Source: Myxococcales bacterium
Lineage (GTDB): Bacteria > Myxococcota > Myxococcia > Myxococcales > Myxococcaceae
Reading direction: 5' to 3'
Length of the DNA: 64,000 bases
Assembly (NCBI GenBank): GCA_030681895.1
Contig: JAUXRI010000102.1
Coordinates: 1-64,000, forward strand
Shown: positions 16,553 to 24,825 of the stretch, in pieces
Layout: each line of letters starts with the position of its first letter
Position numbering within the stretch: the first letter of the stretch is position 1
Position numbers and translations under genes: made by a program
The notes under the pieces: model-generated
The model's database searches: none
Seen by the model: only the letters and a program-made list of their open reading frames with translations
What the model was told of the DNA's origin: nothing

Positions 16553-17833
16553 GTGTCGTCGCAGCTCCCTGACAGCCCGCGCAGCATCGGCCGCTACCTC
16601 ATGGCGGGGCCCATCGCCGTCGGCGGCATGGCGAGCGTGCATCTCGGCCGGCTCGAGGGCACCTCAGGCTTTCGCCGCACCGTCGTCATCAAACGCATGC
16701 TGGCGTCGTCGTCGGACACCGAAGCGCGCGCGATGTTGCTCGACGAAGCGCACCTCGCCTCTCGGATTCAACACGCGAACGTCGTGCAGACGCTCGACAT
16801 CGTCGAAGACGGGCCCGAGCTGTTCATCGTGCTCGAGTACGTGCACGGAGAGTCGTTCGACGTGCTCCTCAAACGCGCGACCGAGCTGGGCCAGCGGTGC
16901 CCACCGCGCATCGCAACCGCCATCGTCGCCGGCGCACTCAGAGGACTTCACGCCGCGCACGAGGCGAAGGGTGAAGACGGTCAGCCGCTCGAGTTGGTGC
17001 ACCGTGACTTCTCTCCCAGCAACGTGCTCGTCGGCGCTGACGGCGTGCCCCGCGTGCTCGACTTCGGCGTCGCCCGCGCGCGTGGCCGCATGCAGGGCAC
17101 GAGGGATGGGCAGATCAAAGGCAAGCTCGCGTACCTGAGCCCGGAGCAGGTGCATGGCGAGGCGTCGCGCCGCTCCGATGTCTTCGCGGCTGGCATCGTG
17201 TGCTGGGAAGCGCTGACGGGCCGACGGTTGTTCGACGCGCCGTCGGAAGCCGAGGTGTTGTCGAAGGTGCTGCTGTGCCGCGTGCCGCCGCTCGAAGAAG
17301 AGGAGGGCGGAGCGACGCTCCAGTCCGTGCTCGACCGCGCGCTGGAGCGTGAGCCCGAGGCGCGGTTCTCCAAGGCGATGGAGATGGCGCAGGCGCTCGA
17401 GGCTGCTGGTGTCGCGTCGACCGCCGAGGTGGCGAGCTGGGTCTTGAGCCACGCCACGGCATCGCTGACGTCTCGTCAAAGTTCACTCGAGGCGCTCGAT
17501 CTCGTCGTCGTCGCGCCGGCCGTGAAGGTCGTCGCTCCATCGCGCGCTCGCGTGCCTGTCATGGCGGGCGTCGTCGCGGTCGCCCTCATCATCGTCGGCG
17601 CCGCACTGTTCTGGCGGCGTCAGGAGGTCGTGGAGGCGCCTCGAGCGGTCCTCACGACACCGCCTCCCGCGGCAACGCCCGAAGCGCCGCGCAAGGAACC
17701 CGTTCCCGAGCCAGTCGTCACGGCCACCCCGAAGCCCGTGCTTCCGAAGAAGCCCGAGGTCGACCGCTGCAACCCGCCCTTCACCATCGACGCGAACGGG
17801 GTGAAGCAGTTCAAGGTCGAGTGCCTCAAGTGA
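16553..17833 (+). CDS. Membrane Ser/Thr protein kinase (Hanks type)
   Basis: 426 residues from GTG 16553. The kinase domain covers about 12-285: glycine loop AVGGMASVHLG, ATP-binding Lys 47 in VVIKRM, catalytic HRDFSPSN with Asp 152, DFG with Asp 170, and LSPEQVHGE as the APE-like segment. A juxtamembrane region leads to one transmembrane helix (about 330-350, VMAGVVAVALIIVGAALFW), a Pro/Ala-rich periplasmic linker and a short tail CNPPFTIDANGVKQFKVECL, which I recall from many myxobacterial kinases. It may signal to the FHA activator encoded upstream. The 221-bp spacer before it shows nothing else. Confidence 0.9.
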   Translation: MSSQLPDSPRSIGRYLMAGPIAVGGMASVHLGRLEGTSGFRRTVVIKRMLASSSDTEARAMLLDEAHLASRIQHANVVQTLDIVEDGPELFIVLEYVHGESFDVLLKRATELGQRCPPRIATAIVAGALRGLHAAHEAKGEDGQPLELVHRDFSPSNVLVGADGVPRVLDFGVARARGRMQGTRDGQIKGKLAYLSPEQVHGEASRRSDVFAAGIVCWEALTGRRLFDAPSEAEVLSKVLLCRVPPLEEEEGGATLQSVLDRALEREPEARFSKAMEMAQALEAAGVASTAEVASWVLSHATASLTSRQSSLEALDLVVVAPAVKVVAPSRARVPVMAGVVAVALIIVGAALFWRRQEVVEAPRAVLTTPPPAATPEAPRKEPVPEPVVTATPKPVLPKKPEVDRCNPPFTIDANGVKQFKVECLK

Positions 17834-17895
17834 CGCGACGTCCGCTCGACTCGAGTCGGGAGCAGCCGTTCGAGGTCGAGTGTCTCGAGTGACGT
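17805..17895 (+). repeat. Short duplication of the kinase gene's 3' end
   Basis: TTCAAGGTCGAGTGCCTCAA followed by GTGACG (17811-17836) recurs downstream as TTCGAGGTCGAGTGTCTCGA plus GTGACG (17870-17895), including the in-frame stop. The second copy is outside the gene. It looks like a small tandem duplication of the gene end with later drift. Confidence 0.55.
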
Positions 17896-17981
17896 GACTG
17901 CCCTCGGAGCGTGAGCCCCGGAGACGAACGGTGTAGTCACCCGTCCCCATCGACTCGTGCGGGTCGAGCAGCGAGGTCGGA

Positions 17982-18782
17982 TTGCTTCACCTGACGGCCA
18001 CATGTGCGGTGCTCTTCGCGGTGACGGCGCTGGCGGCGCCGACGGTCGAGCAGTGCGTCGCAGCGAGTACGGCCGCGCAGCGTGAACAGAAGAACGGCAG
18101 CTACCTGGCGGCGAAGCGGCAGCTGCAGGTGTGCGCGAGTCCGCAGTGCCCCGCGGTGGTGCAGAACGACTGCACGAAGTGGCTCGCCGAGGTGCTGGCC
18201 TCGATGCCGAGCCTCGTCGTCGTCGCGCGCGTGGACGGCGTCGACCAGCGTCAGGCGCGCGTGCTGCTCGATGGGCACCTGTGGCAGGCCGAGCTGAGCG
18301 GACGGCCGGAAGACATCGAGCCCGGAGCGCACGAACTCACCGTGACGGTGGGCACGCAGACGCGGCTGCAGCGGCTGTTGATCAACGTCGGCGAGAAGAA
18401 CCGGTTGGTGGTGTTCGATTTCGCCACGACGGTGCAGGTGGAGGAGCCAGCTCCGACGCGGATCAGTCGCAGCGTCCCGGTGCTCCCGCTCATTCTCTCG
18501 GGCGTCGCCGTGGCCGGCGTCGCGACGTTCAGTGTGCTGGGCCTGACGGGTCGCGCGAGCCTCGATGCGTTGCTGAAGCAGGAGTGCGCCGCGACGAAGT
18601 CGTGCAACCCATCTCAGGTCGCCGACGTGCAGCGCCGGTTCCTCATCGCCGATGTCTCACTCGGCGTCGGCGTCGTCAGCGCGTTGTTCGCTGCATGGCA
18701 GTGGTGGGCGTGGGCGAGCGCTCCGGTGACGGTGTCGTTCGACGGTCAGCGCACGACGGTCGTCTTCACCTCAGCGTTTTGA
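17982..18782 (+). CDS. Exported/membrane protein with PEGA-like domain and two C-terminal helices
   Basis: 266 residues. TTG 17982 is preferred: GAGG lies about eight bases upstream and a signal peptide follows immediately (LTATCAVLFAVTALAAPTVE). After a Cys-containing helical segment (CVAAS, CASPQCP, CTKW; about 20-65) comes a beta-rich PEGA-like region (about 70-145: ARVLLDGHLWQAEL ... IEPGAHELTVTVG), then hydrophobic helices near 165-185 and 225-245. This layout (TPR or Cys helix, PEGA, two helices) is common for myxobacterial envelope proteins placed beside Ser/Thr kinases, as here. Function unknown. Confidence 0.7.
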   Translation: MLHLTATCAVLFAVTALAAPTVEQCVAASTAAQREQKNGSYLAAKRQLQVCASPQCPAVVQNDCTKWLAEVLASMPSLVVVARVDGVDQRQARVLLDGHLWQAELSGRPEDIEPGAHELTVTVGTQTRLQRLLINVGEKNRLVVFDFATTVQVEEPAPTRISRSVPVLPLILSGVAVAGVATFSVLGLTGRASLDALLKQECAATKSCNPSQVADVQRRFLIADVSLGVGVVSALFAAWQWWAWASAPVTVSFDGQRTTVVFTSAF

Positions 18783-19032
18783 TTTCGGTGACGTGCCCGA
18801 GCGTTGCGCGCGGCGCCGCTTCGCGGTCCTTTGCCGCGGCGTTTCTTGCCCCGTGCACCATCGGCCATGTCGTCTCCATCATTGCCAGACTCGTGGCGAC
18901 CGCCCACCTGGCGTCGAGACCCTCGACGACGGCGAGCTGGCGTTGCCTTTGCGCGGCGAGGTCGAAGCCCGACAGCCATCGTTTCGCCAGGGCCTTCTCC
19001 GCTGAGGTCGCCATCGGTTGAAAGTCTGGCAC
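18766..19032 (-). CDS. Possible small protein, unknown
   Basis: 88 residues from GTG 19032 (GGAGG abuts it) or 82 from ATG 19014. It starts eight bases after the stop of the CBM48-like lipoprotein gene and could be its operon partner. Codon third positions are mostly G or C and the composition is protein-like: helical, Ala-, Arg- and Leu-rich, with no signal or membrane segment. Its 3' end overlaps the convergent gene by 17 bases. I do not recognise it. It could be spurious, since an overlapping frame on the same strand is also open. Confidence 0.42.
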   Translation of the reverse strand: MPDFQPMATSAEKALAKRWLSGFDLAAQRQRQLAVVEGLDARWAVATSLAMMETTWPMVHGARNAAAKDREAAPRATLGHVTEIKTLR

Positions 19033-19039
19033 GCCTCCG

Positions 19040-19438
19040 TCACCGCGCAGCGGGCATGCACGCCCACTTCACGCACGACACGTCGCGCACCACGCTGTTG
19101 GTGTTGCCCTTCCCATCGGGCACCGACGCCATGTTCACCGGGTCGAGCAGCCACTTCATGTCGGCGAAGAACTTGTACTGAACGCTCGCGCCCCACGGCA
19201 CCTGGAGCGTCGTGCTCCATGCGTCGCTCACGCGCTCCATCGGCACGCCCGCCGCCCAGCCACCGTCACGGAAGTCGCCGCGCAGCTCGACCGTCTGCTC
19301 CATGCCAGCCTTGAGGCTGAACGGCACCTCGCAGACGCGGAGAGACGTTTCGCACGGCTCGGCGAAGTTCGAGGTGACGTCCGGAATCGGCGTCAACGAG
19401 CAGGCAGCGAGGAGAAGAACCGGCACCACACGACGCAT
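19040..19438 (-). CDS. Small lipoprotein with CBM48-like (glycogen-binding) domain
   Basis: 132 residues from ATG 19438. The signal peptide ends in LAAC (Cys 13). The mature protein is almost entirely one beta-sandwich resembling CBM48/AMPK-type glycogen-binding domains: ELRGDFRDGGWAAGVPM, then VQYKFFADMKWLLDPVN. The same pattern occurs in the N-terminal region of the divergent GH13 enzyme (LEVRGDFADDGWTRGVPM, VQYKFVIDGSTWVLDPSN), so the two probably arose by duplication. A surface starch-binding lipoprotein, analogous in role to SusE/SusF-type binders, is a reasonable inference. It is divergent from the amylase operon across the second operator-like dyad. Confidence 0.78.
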   Translation of the reverse strand: MRRVVPVLLLAACSLTPIPDVTSNFAEPCETSLRVCEVPFSLKAGMEQTVELRGDFRDGGWAAGVPMERVSDAWSTTLQVPWGASVQYKFFADMKWLLDPVNMASVPDGKGNTNSVVRDVSCVKWACMPAAR

Positions 19439-19466
19439 CACCTGACGTTCATACCCGGGCCTGCGC

Positions 19467-19501
19467 GAGGAGGACAGGCGTCCCCGGCGTCCGTCGTCCT
19501 C
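19467..19501. promoter_or_regulatory. Second operator-like dyad, lipoprotein/amylase divergent region
   Basis: GAGGAGGACAGGCGTCCCC at 19467-19485 matches the dyad at 9910-9928 in 17 of 19 positions. A partial inverted copy (CCGTCGTCCTC, 19491-19501) follows, giving a larger imperfect palindrome centred near 19484. Distances are 29 bases to the minus-strand lipoprotein start and about 107 to the GH13 start. Confidence 0.5.
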
Positions 19502-19554
19502 TGATCCACCCGCGCGGCCCCCATCGATTCCGACGGGTTGGCGAGCCACGTCGC

Positions 19555-19569
19555 TGGCACGAGGAGTGC
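19555..19569 (+). promoter_or_regulatory. Sigma54-like -24/-12 promoter of the amylase-porin operon
   Basis: TGGCACGAGGAGTGC matches the sigma54 consensus TGGCACG-N4-TTGC at every position except one T (G in place of the first T of TTGC), with GG and GC correctly spaced. Transcription would start near 19581, about 11 bases before the ATG at 19592 and overlapping the GTGGAG ribosome-binding site region. The dyad at 19467-19501 would sit where an enhancer-binding activator normally binds. Confidence 0.42.
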
Positions 19570-19591
19570 CAACGGGCCCCGTGGAGCCTCC

Positions 19592-21688
19592 ATGAACCGC
19601 ACCCTGCCCATCGTCCTCACCGCCCTCGCTGTTGCCTGCGGCGACACCGCCACCAGGCCGTCTCTGCAGTCGCCTCGCACCTTCACGCCCGACTGCGCGC
19701 ACGACGGAACGGGCGGGGGAACCGGGAACGGCGCCGGTGCAGGAACGGGTGCAGGAACCGGCGCGGGAACGGGAGCTGGCACTGGCGCTGGCATCGGAGC
19801 GGGCTCCGCGGGAGGCACCAGCAGCGCGGGTGGAATGGCGAGCGCCGGCGGCGCGGCGGGTGGAATGCCCACGTGCGTCGACTCGCTCAAGCGCTGCGCC
19901 GCCGACTTCACCTTCACCGCGAGCAACGAGACCTCTCTCGAGGTGCGCGGCGACTTCGCCGACGACGGGTGGACGCGCGGCGTGCCGATGATGCGCGTTG
20001 GCAATCAATGGCGTGCGTCGGTCTCGGTGCCGTGGAACCAGCCGGTGCAATACAAGTTCGTCATCGACGGCAGCACCTGGGTGCTCGACCCATCGAACCC
20101 GACGACGGCCGAATCGGGAGGCGCCACCAACAGCCTGCGCGCCGCGACGACGTGCCCGGCCACCTTCACGTGCTCTACGCCCGTCACGCCGTCCGGGGTC
20201 TTCGACTGGCGTGACTCGGTCATCTACTCCGTCTTCGTCGATCGCTTCTTCGACGCCGACACCGCGAACAACTGCAACGTCGCGGGCGTCGACTCACTGG
20301 CGAACTACACCGGCGGCGACTGGAAGGGCGTCACCGCCAAGCTGCGCGCGAACTACTTCAAGGACCTCGGCGTCAACACGCTGCTCATCACCTTCGCGGC
20401 CGAGAACTTCGACGGCATCGGCGCTGGCGGCGACGGGCGCAACTACAGCGCGTACCACGGCTACTGGCCCTCCGACGTCACCCGCGCCGAGCGTTGCCTC
20501 GGCACCGAGCAGGACCTCAAGGAGCTCGTCGACGAAGCGCACCGGCAGAACATCAAGGTGCTCCTCGACTACGCGATGGTGCACGTGCACTCGTCGGCGG
20601 CGGTGTTCCAGCAGAACCCGGGCTGGTTCTGGCCGCTCCAGTTCAACGGCGGCGAGTGCATCTGCAACGACCAGGGTGTCTGCCCGTGGAACACGCAGGG
20701 CGAGCGCTGCTGGTTCACCCGCTACCTGCCGCACTGGAACTTCACGGTGCCGGCCGCGCGCGCGTACTCGGTCAACAACGTCATCGACTGGGTGAAGCGG
20801 GTCGGCTTCGACGGCATTCGCGCCGACGCCATCAAGCACGTCGACGGCTCGTGGTTGACCGAGCTGCGCCAGCGCCTCGAGACCGAGCTTCACGCCACGC
20901 AAATGCCTCGCCAGCGTTTCTACATGGTGGGTGAGACCTACGACTTCGGCAACCAGGGGTACCTGAAGAGCTTCATCGACCCGCGCACGAAGTTGGACGG
21001 CCAGTTCGACTTCCCGCTGCGGCGCATCCTGCTGCAGGCGACGGTGCGCGGCGCCGAGCCGATGACGAACCTGAAGAACTTCATGGACGGCAACGACTCG
21101 TTCTACGGGCCCGACGCGGTGATGAGCACGTGGATTGGGAATCACGACCTCGGTCGCATCATTCACTCCGCCGAGCGGCCGGCGCGTTGGGGTGAGTACG
21201 ACAACGGGAGCAACTGCGCGTGGAGCGGGCCCGCGGCGGTGAACTCACGCGACCCGTACGAGCGCGTCGGCGTCTCGTTCGGCGTGCTGTACACGAACCG
21301 CGGCGCACCGCTGCTCTACTACGGCGACGAGGTCGGCCTCGCGGGCTGCGGAGACCCCGACAACCGCCGCGTCATGCCGTGGAGCGGTCTCAACCCGCAC
21401 CAGTCGTGGCTCCACGCGCGCCTGCAACGCCTGGGGAAGATCCGCGAGGAGCACCCGGCCCTGCGTCGCGGCGCGCGCACCACGCTCTCGGTCGGCAACG
21501 ACACCTGGCTCTACGTGATGAACACGCCGGGCGACACCGTCTACGTGGCCATCAACCGCGGCGATTCGAGCGCGACGCTCACCGGCCTGCCGATGGTGGC
21601 GATGAACGAGCTCGTCGAGAACGCGATGACGACGGGCGGCTCCATCACCGTGCCTGCGCGGCAGGTCCGCATTCTCGTGGCGAGGTGA
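19592..21688 (+). CDS. Secreted GH13 alpha-amylase-family lipoprotein with CBM48-like N-terminal domain
   Basis: 698 residues from ATG 19592 (GTGGAG upstream). The signal peptide ends VAC; a long Gly-Thr-Gly-Ala linker (about 45-90) follows, then a CBM48-like domain (about 100-180) and a GH13 (beta/alpha)8 barrel. Catalytic residues by motif: nucleophile Asp 412 in GFDGIRADAIKHV, acid/base Glu 448 in MVGETYDFG, transition-state Asp 519 in TWIGNHDLG. Conserved region I reads LLDYAMVHVH, with His where Asn of the usual NH pair is expected. It should cleave alpha-1,4-glucans at the cell surface. It is first in an operon with a porin (3 bp later) and a second GH13. Confidence 0.92.
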   Translation: MNRTLPIVLTALAVACGDTATRPSLQSPRTFTPDCAHDGTGGGTGNGAGAGTGAGTGAGTGAGTGAGIGAGSAGGTSSAGGMASAGGAAGGMPTCVDSLKRCAADFTFTASNETSLEVRGDFADDGWTRGVPMMRVGNQWRASVSVPWNQPVQYKFVIDGSTWVLDPSNPTTAESGGATNSLRAATTCPATFTCSTPVTPSGVFDWRDSVIYSVFVDRFFDADTANNCNVAGVDSLANYTGGDWKGVTAKLRANYFKDLGVNTLLITFAAENFDGIGAGGDGRNYSAYHGYWPSDVTRAERCLGTEQDLKELVDEAHRQNIKVLLDYAMVHVHSSAAVFQQNPGWFWPLQFNGGECICNDQGVCPWNTQGERCWFTRYLPHWNFTVPAARAYSVNNVIDWVKRVGFDGIRADAIKHVDGSWLTELRQRLETELHATQMPRQRFYMVGETYDFGNQGYLKSFIDPRTKLDGQFDFPLRRILLQATVRGAEPMTNLKNFMDGNDSFYGPDAVMSTWIGNHDLGRIIHSAERPARWGEYDNGSNCAWSGPAAVNSRDPYERVGVSFGVLYTNRGAPLLYYGDEVGLAGCGDPDNRRVMPWSGLNPHQSWLHARLQRLGKIREEHPALRRGARTTLSVGNDTWLYVMNTPGDTVYVAINRGDSSATLTGLPMVAMNELVENAMTTGGSITVPARQVRILVAR
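19716..19821 (+). repeat. Gly-Thr-Gly-Ala coding micro-repeat in the amylase linker
   Basis: About 100 bases of GGAACGGG/GGTGCAGG-type 12-bp repeats encode a (GAGT)n linker between signal peptide and CBM48-like domain. Such low-complexity DNA is prone to slippage, so linker length probably varies between strains. Confidence 0.7.
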
Positions 21689-21691
21689 GTG

Positions 21692-23065
21692 ATGAGAACG
21701 CTCTTCGTCTCACTGGTGATCAGCACCGCGGCGCTCGCTGAAGAAGCACCGGCGGCGCCCGCGCCCGCGCCCGGGTTCGACATTCTCAACGGCCGCTTCG
21801 AGTTCGGCTCCTACGGCCGCGTCGGCATCGGGAGCGACCTCGCAGGCCAGGTCGGCCGCACCACCAACATCGTCAGCCACGGCCCGCGCCTCATCGAGGA
21901 CGGCTACGCCGAGCTCGAGCTCCGCCGCGAAGACACCTTCGGCCAGGTGAAGAGCCGCGTGGTGTCGACGGTCGCGTTCTTCCCGCCGTTCTTCCACTTC
22001 GATGGCCAGTCGGCGCAGAGCATCGGGCTGCGAAACCTCTACGCCGAAGCGTCGGTCGGTGACGGTTTCTCTGCGTGGGCCGGCTCGCGCATGTACCGCG
22101 GCGACGACGTCTACCTGCTCAACTTCTGGCCGCTCGATGACTTGAACACCGTCGGTGGTGGTGTGCGCTTCGGCTTCGGCAAGACGACGCTGCGCTTCCA
22201 CGTCGGCATGCAGCGGCTCGATCTGCCCTCGACGCGCCAGGTGGTGGCGAACAACAACCCGGTCGGCTTCGGCGCCATCAGCGTGACGCGCCTCGACCGG
22301 CCGCGGCTCGTCGAGAGCCTGAAGCTGACGCACGAACTCGACGGGCCTTCGGGCATCGGTGTGCGGCTGTCGTTCTACGCAGAAGGGCACCAGCTCCCGT
22401 CTGGCGTGCGGCGCTCCGTCGCGACGGGTGACGAGCAGACGCTGCCGGGAGACTGGGGCGTGCTCTTCGGTGGCCAGGCGACGGTGTGGCACGAGAAGCA
22501 CTTCGCGCATGTGTGGGCGCGGCAGACGGTAGGGCTCGCGACGACCGACGAGCTGACGATGCCGACGACGTTCAACAATCAGCTCACCACGGTGGGCGCG
22601 CGCTCGACGCGGCTGGCGCTCGCAGGTGGATGGGACTCGACCCATCTCGGCCTGCAGCTCGGCGGCTACCTCGACCTGGTGCGCGACGCGGCCATCTCGG
22701 ACACGTCTGCGGGGAAGTACGACGAGGGCGCGGTGTCAGCGCGGCTGCAGTGGTACGCGGCGAAGTACTTCGGCGTCGCGGTCGAGGCGAGCATGCAGCG
22801 TCGCGTGTACGCGCTGGTCGACGAGTCAGGCGCGCTCCGTGGAGGCTCGGTCACCCAGCTCGGCGTGATGCCGTACTTCTCGCCGCTCGGGCACGGCAAC
22901 TTCCAACGGCCGCAGCTGCGGCTCGTCTACGCGCTGTCGCTCCGCGATGCGGGCGCGCGCTCCTTCTACGGCGTCGACGACCCGTTCTCGCGCCGTGGCG
23001 TCGAGCACTTCGTCGGCCTCAGCGTCGAGTGGTGGTTCAACGCGACGACGTACCCGTCCCGGTGA
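21692..23065 (+). CDS. Maltoporin-like outer-membrane porin
   Basis: 457 residues from ATG 21692 (GAGGTGAG upstream; a GTG directly before it is also possible). The signal peptide ends ALAEEAP and a short Ala/Pro spacer follows. The mature protein consists of alternating amphipathic beta strands and ends in VGLSVEWWF plus a short tail. The segment GSRMYRGDDVYLLNFWPLDD and then TVGGGVRFGFGKTTL resembles the LamB carbohydrate-selective porin block (R-x-Y-R-x-D-V-x-x-x-D/N). Lying between two GH13 genes with gaps of 3 and 8 bases, it is best explained as the channel that brings released maltodextrins across the outer membrane. Assignment to the LamB family should be checked with a profile search. 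Confidence 0.8.
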   Translation: MRTLFVSLVISTAALAEEAPAAPAPAPGFDILNGRFEFGSYGRVGIGSDLAGQVGRTTNIVSHGPRLIEDGYAELELRREDTFGQVKSRVVSTVAFFPPFFHFDGQSAQSIGLRNLYAEASVGDGFSAWAGSRMYRGDDVYLLNFWPLDDLNTVGGGVRFGFGKTTLRFHVGMQRLDLPSTRQVVANNNPVGFGAISVTRLDRPRLVESLKLTHELDGPSGIGVRLSFYAEGHQLPSGVRRSVATGDEQTLPGDWGVLFGGQATVWHEKHFAHVWARQTVGLATTDELTMPTTFNNQLTTVGARSTRLALAGGWDSTHLGLQLGGYLDLVRDAAISDTSAGKYDEGAVSARLQWYAAKYFGVAVEASMQRRVYALVDESGALRGGSVTQLGVMPYFSPLGHGNFQRPQLRLVYALSLRDAGARSFYGVDDPFSRRGVEHFVGLSVEWWFNATTYPSR

Positions 23066-23073
23066 GGTCTCTC

Positions 23074-24822
23074 ATGCGAACACTGCTCCTGCTGTCTCTG
23101 TGCTTCACCGCGTGCCTCACGCCGCCACCCGACGCGGCGCCGGTGCCCCTCACCACGCACGTGCAGGACTGGCGTGACGAGGTCATCTACCAGGTGCTGG
23201 TCGACCGCTTCGCGAACGGAGACGTGAACAACGACTTCGGCGTGCAGGCTGGCCACCTCTCGCGGTTCCAGGGCGGTGATTGGCGCGGGCTCGAGAACCA
23301 CCTCGACTACTTCGAGAGGCTGGGCGTCACCACGCTGTGGATTTCGCCCGTCGTGCGCAACGTCGACACCGACGCCGACTTCGACGCGTACCATGGCTAC
23401 TGGGCGCAGGACCTGATGGAGCCCAACCCGCACTTCGGAGACCTCGCCGACCTGCGCAGCCTGGTGAACGCCGCGCACCGGAAGAACCTCAAGGTGGTGC
23501 TCGACATCGTGACCAACCACATGGGGCAGGTGTTTTTCTACGACCAGAACCTCAACGGAAAACCAGACGTGTACATCGGCGGCTCCGGGAGCAGCTCGCC
23601 TGTCTCGCGCAGCACCGAGTTCGATCCTGACTGGGACTCGCGCGGCGTGCAGGTCACCACCTCGCTCGGCGTCGCAGGTCGTGCACCCGTCACCTTCTTC
23701 GACCTGCCCGATGTGTACCGGCAGCGCCCGCGGCCCGAGGTGCTCGGCAGAGCGGACGCGTACCATGGGTTCGGCCGCACGCTGGACTACGAGGCTCCGG
23801 CGCAGTTGCTGATGGGCGACTTCCCCGGCGGCCTCAAAGACGTCGCGACCGAGCTGCCTGAAGTGCGCGAAGCGATGGTCGACGCGTACGCGCGCTGGGC
23901 CGAGCTGGCCGACCTCGACGGCTTCCGCATCGACACCGTCAAGCACGTGGAGCACGGCTTCTGGCAACACTTCGCGCCCGCAGTGCGTGAGCGCCTGTCG
24001 GCAAAGGGGAAAGACCGCTTCCTGATGTTCGGTGAAGCGTTCGATGGGCGCGACGATCTGCTCGGCAGCTTCACGCAGCCCGGTGAGATGGACTCGGTGT
24101 TCTACTTTTCCCAGAAGTACGTCGTGTACGCCGACGTCTTCGAGAAGGCGCACGACGCGAACGCGCAGCGCGGCACCTCGCAGATCGAATGGCTGTGGAA
24201 TCAGCGCAAGACGAACTGGAGCAACACACCGCAGCCCAACGGCATCGGCCTGGCGCCGTCACGCGTGCCGGTGAACTTCATCGACAACCACGACACCGCG
24301 CGTTTCCTCTTCAACGCCCGGGGTGACGTCGCGGCGCTGCGCAACGCGCTCACGCTGCTGCTCACCGAAGAGGGACTTCCATGCATCTATTACGGCACCG
24401 AGCTCGACTTCTTCGGCGGCAACGACCCCGCGAACCGCGAGGTGATGTGGACGACGGGCTTCGACTCGACTGGCGCGACCTGGCAGCACGTGGCGCGGCT
24501 GAACATGGTGCGCAAGCAGCACGCGGCGCTGCGGCGGGGTGACACGAAGGTGCTCTTCTCGACGACCCATACGCAGACCGAGCCCGACGCAGGCCTGTTC
24601 GCGTTCGAGCGTTCGGGTGGTGAGGCCGGCGACGACTTCGCGCTGGTGGTGCTCAACACCAACGGGCGGCAGACGTCGCGGGTACAGCTCACGACGTCGC
24701 GGCCGGCCGGCTCGATGCTCGTCGACGCGATGACGCCCGGTGTGACGCTGACGGTGAAGGCGGGTGGCCTGCTCGACGTCGAGGTGCCGGCGCAGGGCGC
24801 GCTGGTGCTCGTGAAGCCGTGA
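23074..24822 (+). CDS. GH13 alpha-amylase-family lipoprotein
   Basis: 582 residues from ATG 23074, which follows GGTGAGG. The signal ends FTAC, a plausible lipobox. The GH13 barrel begins at once (WRDEVIYQVLVDRFANGD). Conserved regions: VVLDIVTNHMG (region I with intact NH), GFRIDTVKHVEHGFW with nucleophile Asp 287, MFGEAFDG with acid/base Glu 321, FIDNHDTARF with Asp 407. A C-terminal beta domain ends ALVLVKP. A Gly/Ser-rich loop region at about 165-215 may hold a calcium or substrate-specificity insert. It probably acts with the upstream GH13 on starch or maltodextrins. It ends tail-to-tail with the POTRA gene, only three bases apart. Confidence 0.92.
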   Translation: MRTLLLLSLCFTACLTPPPDAAPVPLTTHVQDWRDEVIYQVLVDRFANGDVNNDFGVQAGHLSRFQGGDWRGLENHLDYFERLGVTTLWISPVVRNVDTDADFDAYHGYWAQDLMEPNPHFGDLADLRSLVNAAHRKNLKVVLDIVTNHMGQVFFYDQNLNGKPDVYIGGSGSSSPVSRSTEFDPDWDSRGVQVTTSLGVAGRAPVTFFDLPDVYRQRPRPEVLGRADAYHGFGRTLDYEAPAQLLMGDFPGGLKDVATELPEVREAMVDAYARWAELADLDGFRIDTVKHVEHGFWQHFAPAVRERLSAKGKDRFLMFGEAFDGRDDLLGSFTQPGEMDSVFYFSQKYVVYADVFEKAHDANAQRGTSQIEWLWNQRKTNWSNTPQPNGIGLAPSRVPVNFIDNHDTARFLFNARGDVAALRNALTLLLTEEGLPCIYYGTELDFFGGNDPANREVMWTTGFDSTGATWQHVARLNMVRKQHAALRRGDTKVLFSTTHTQTEPDAGLFAFERSGGEAGDDFALVVLNTNGRQTSRVQLTTSRPAGSMLVDAMTPGVTLTVKAGGLLDVEVPAQGALVLVKP

Positions 24823-24825
24823 ATC

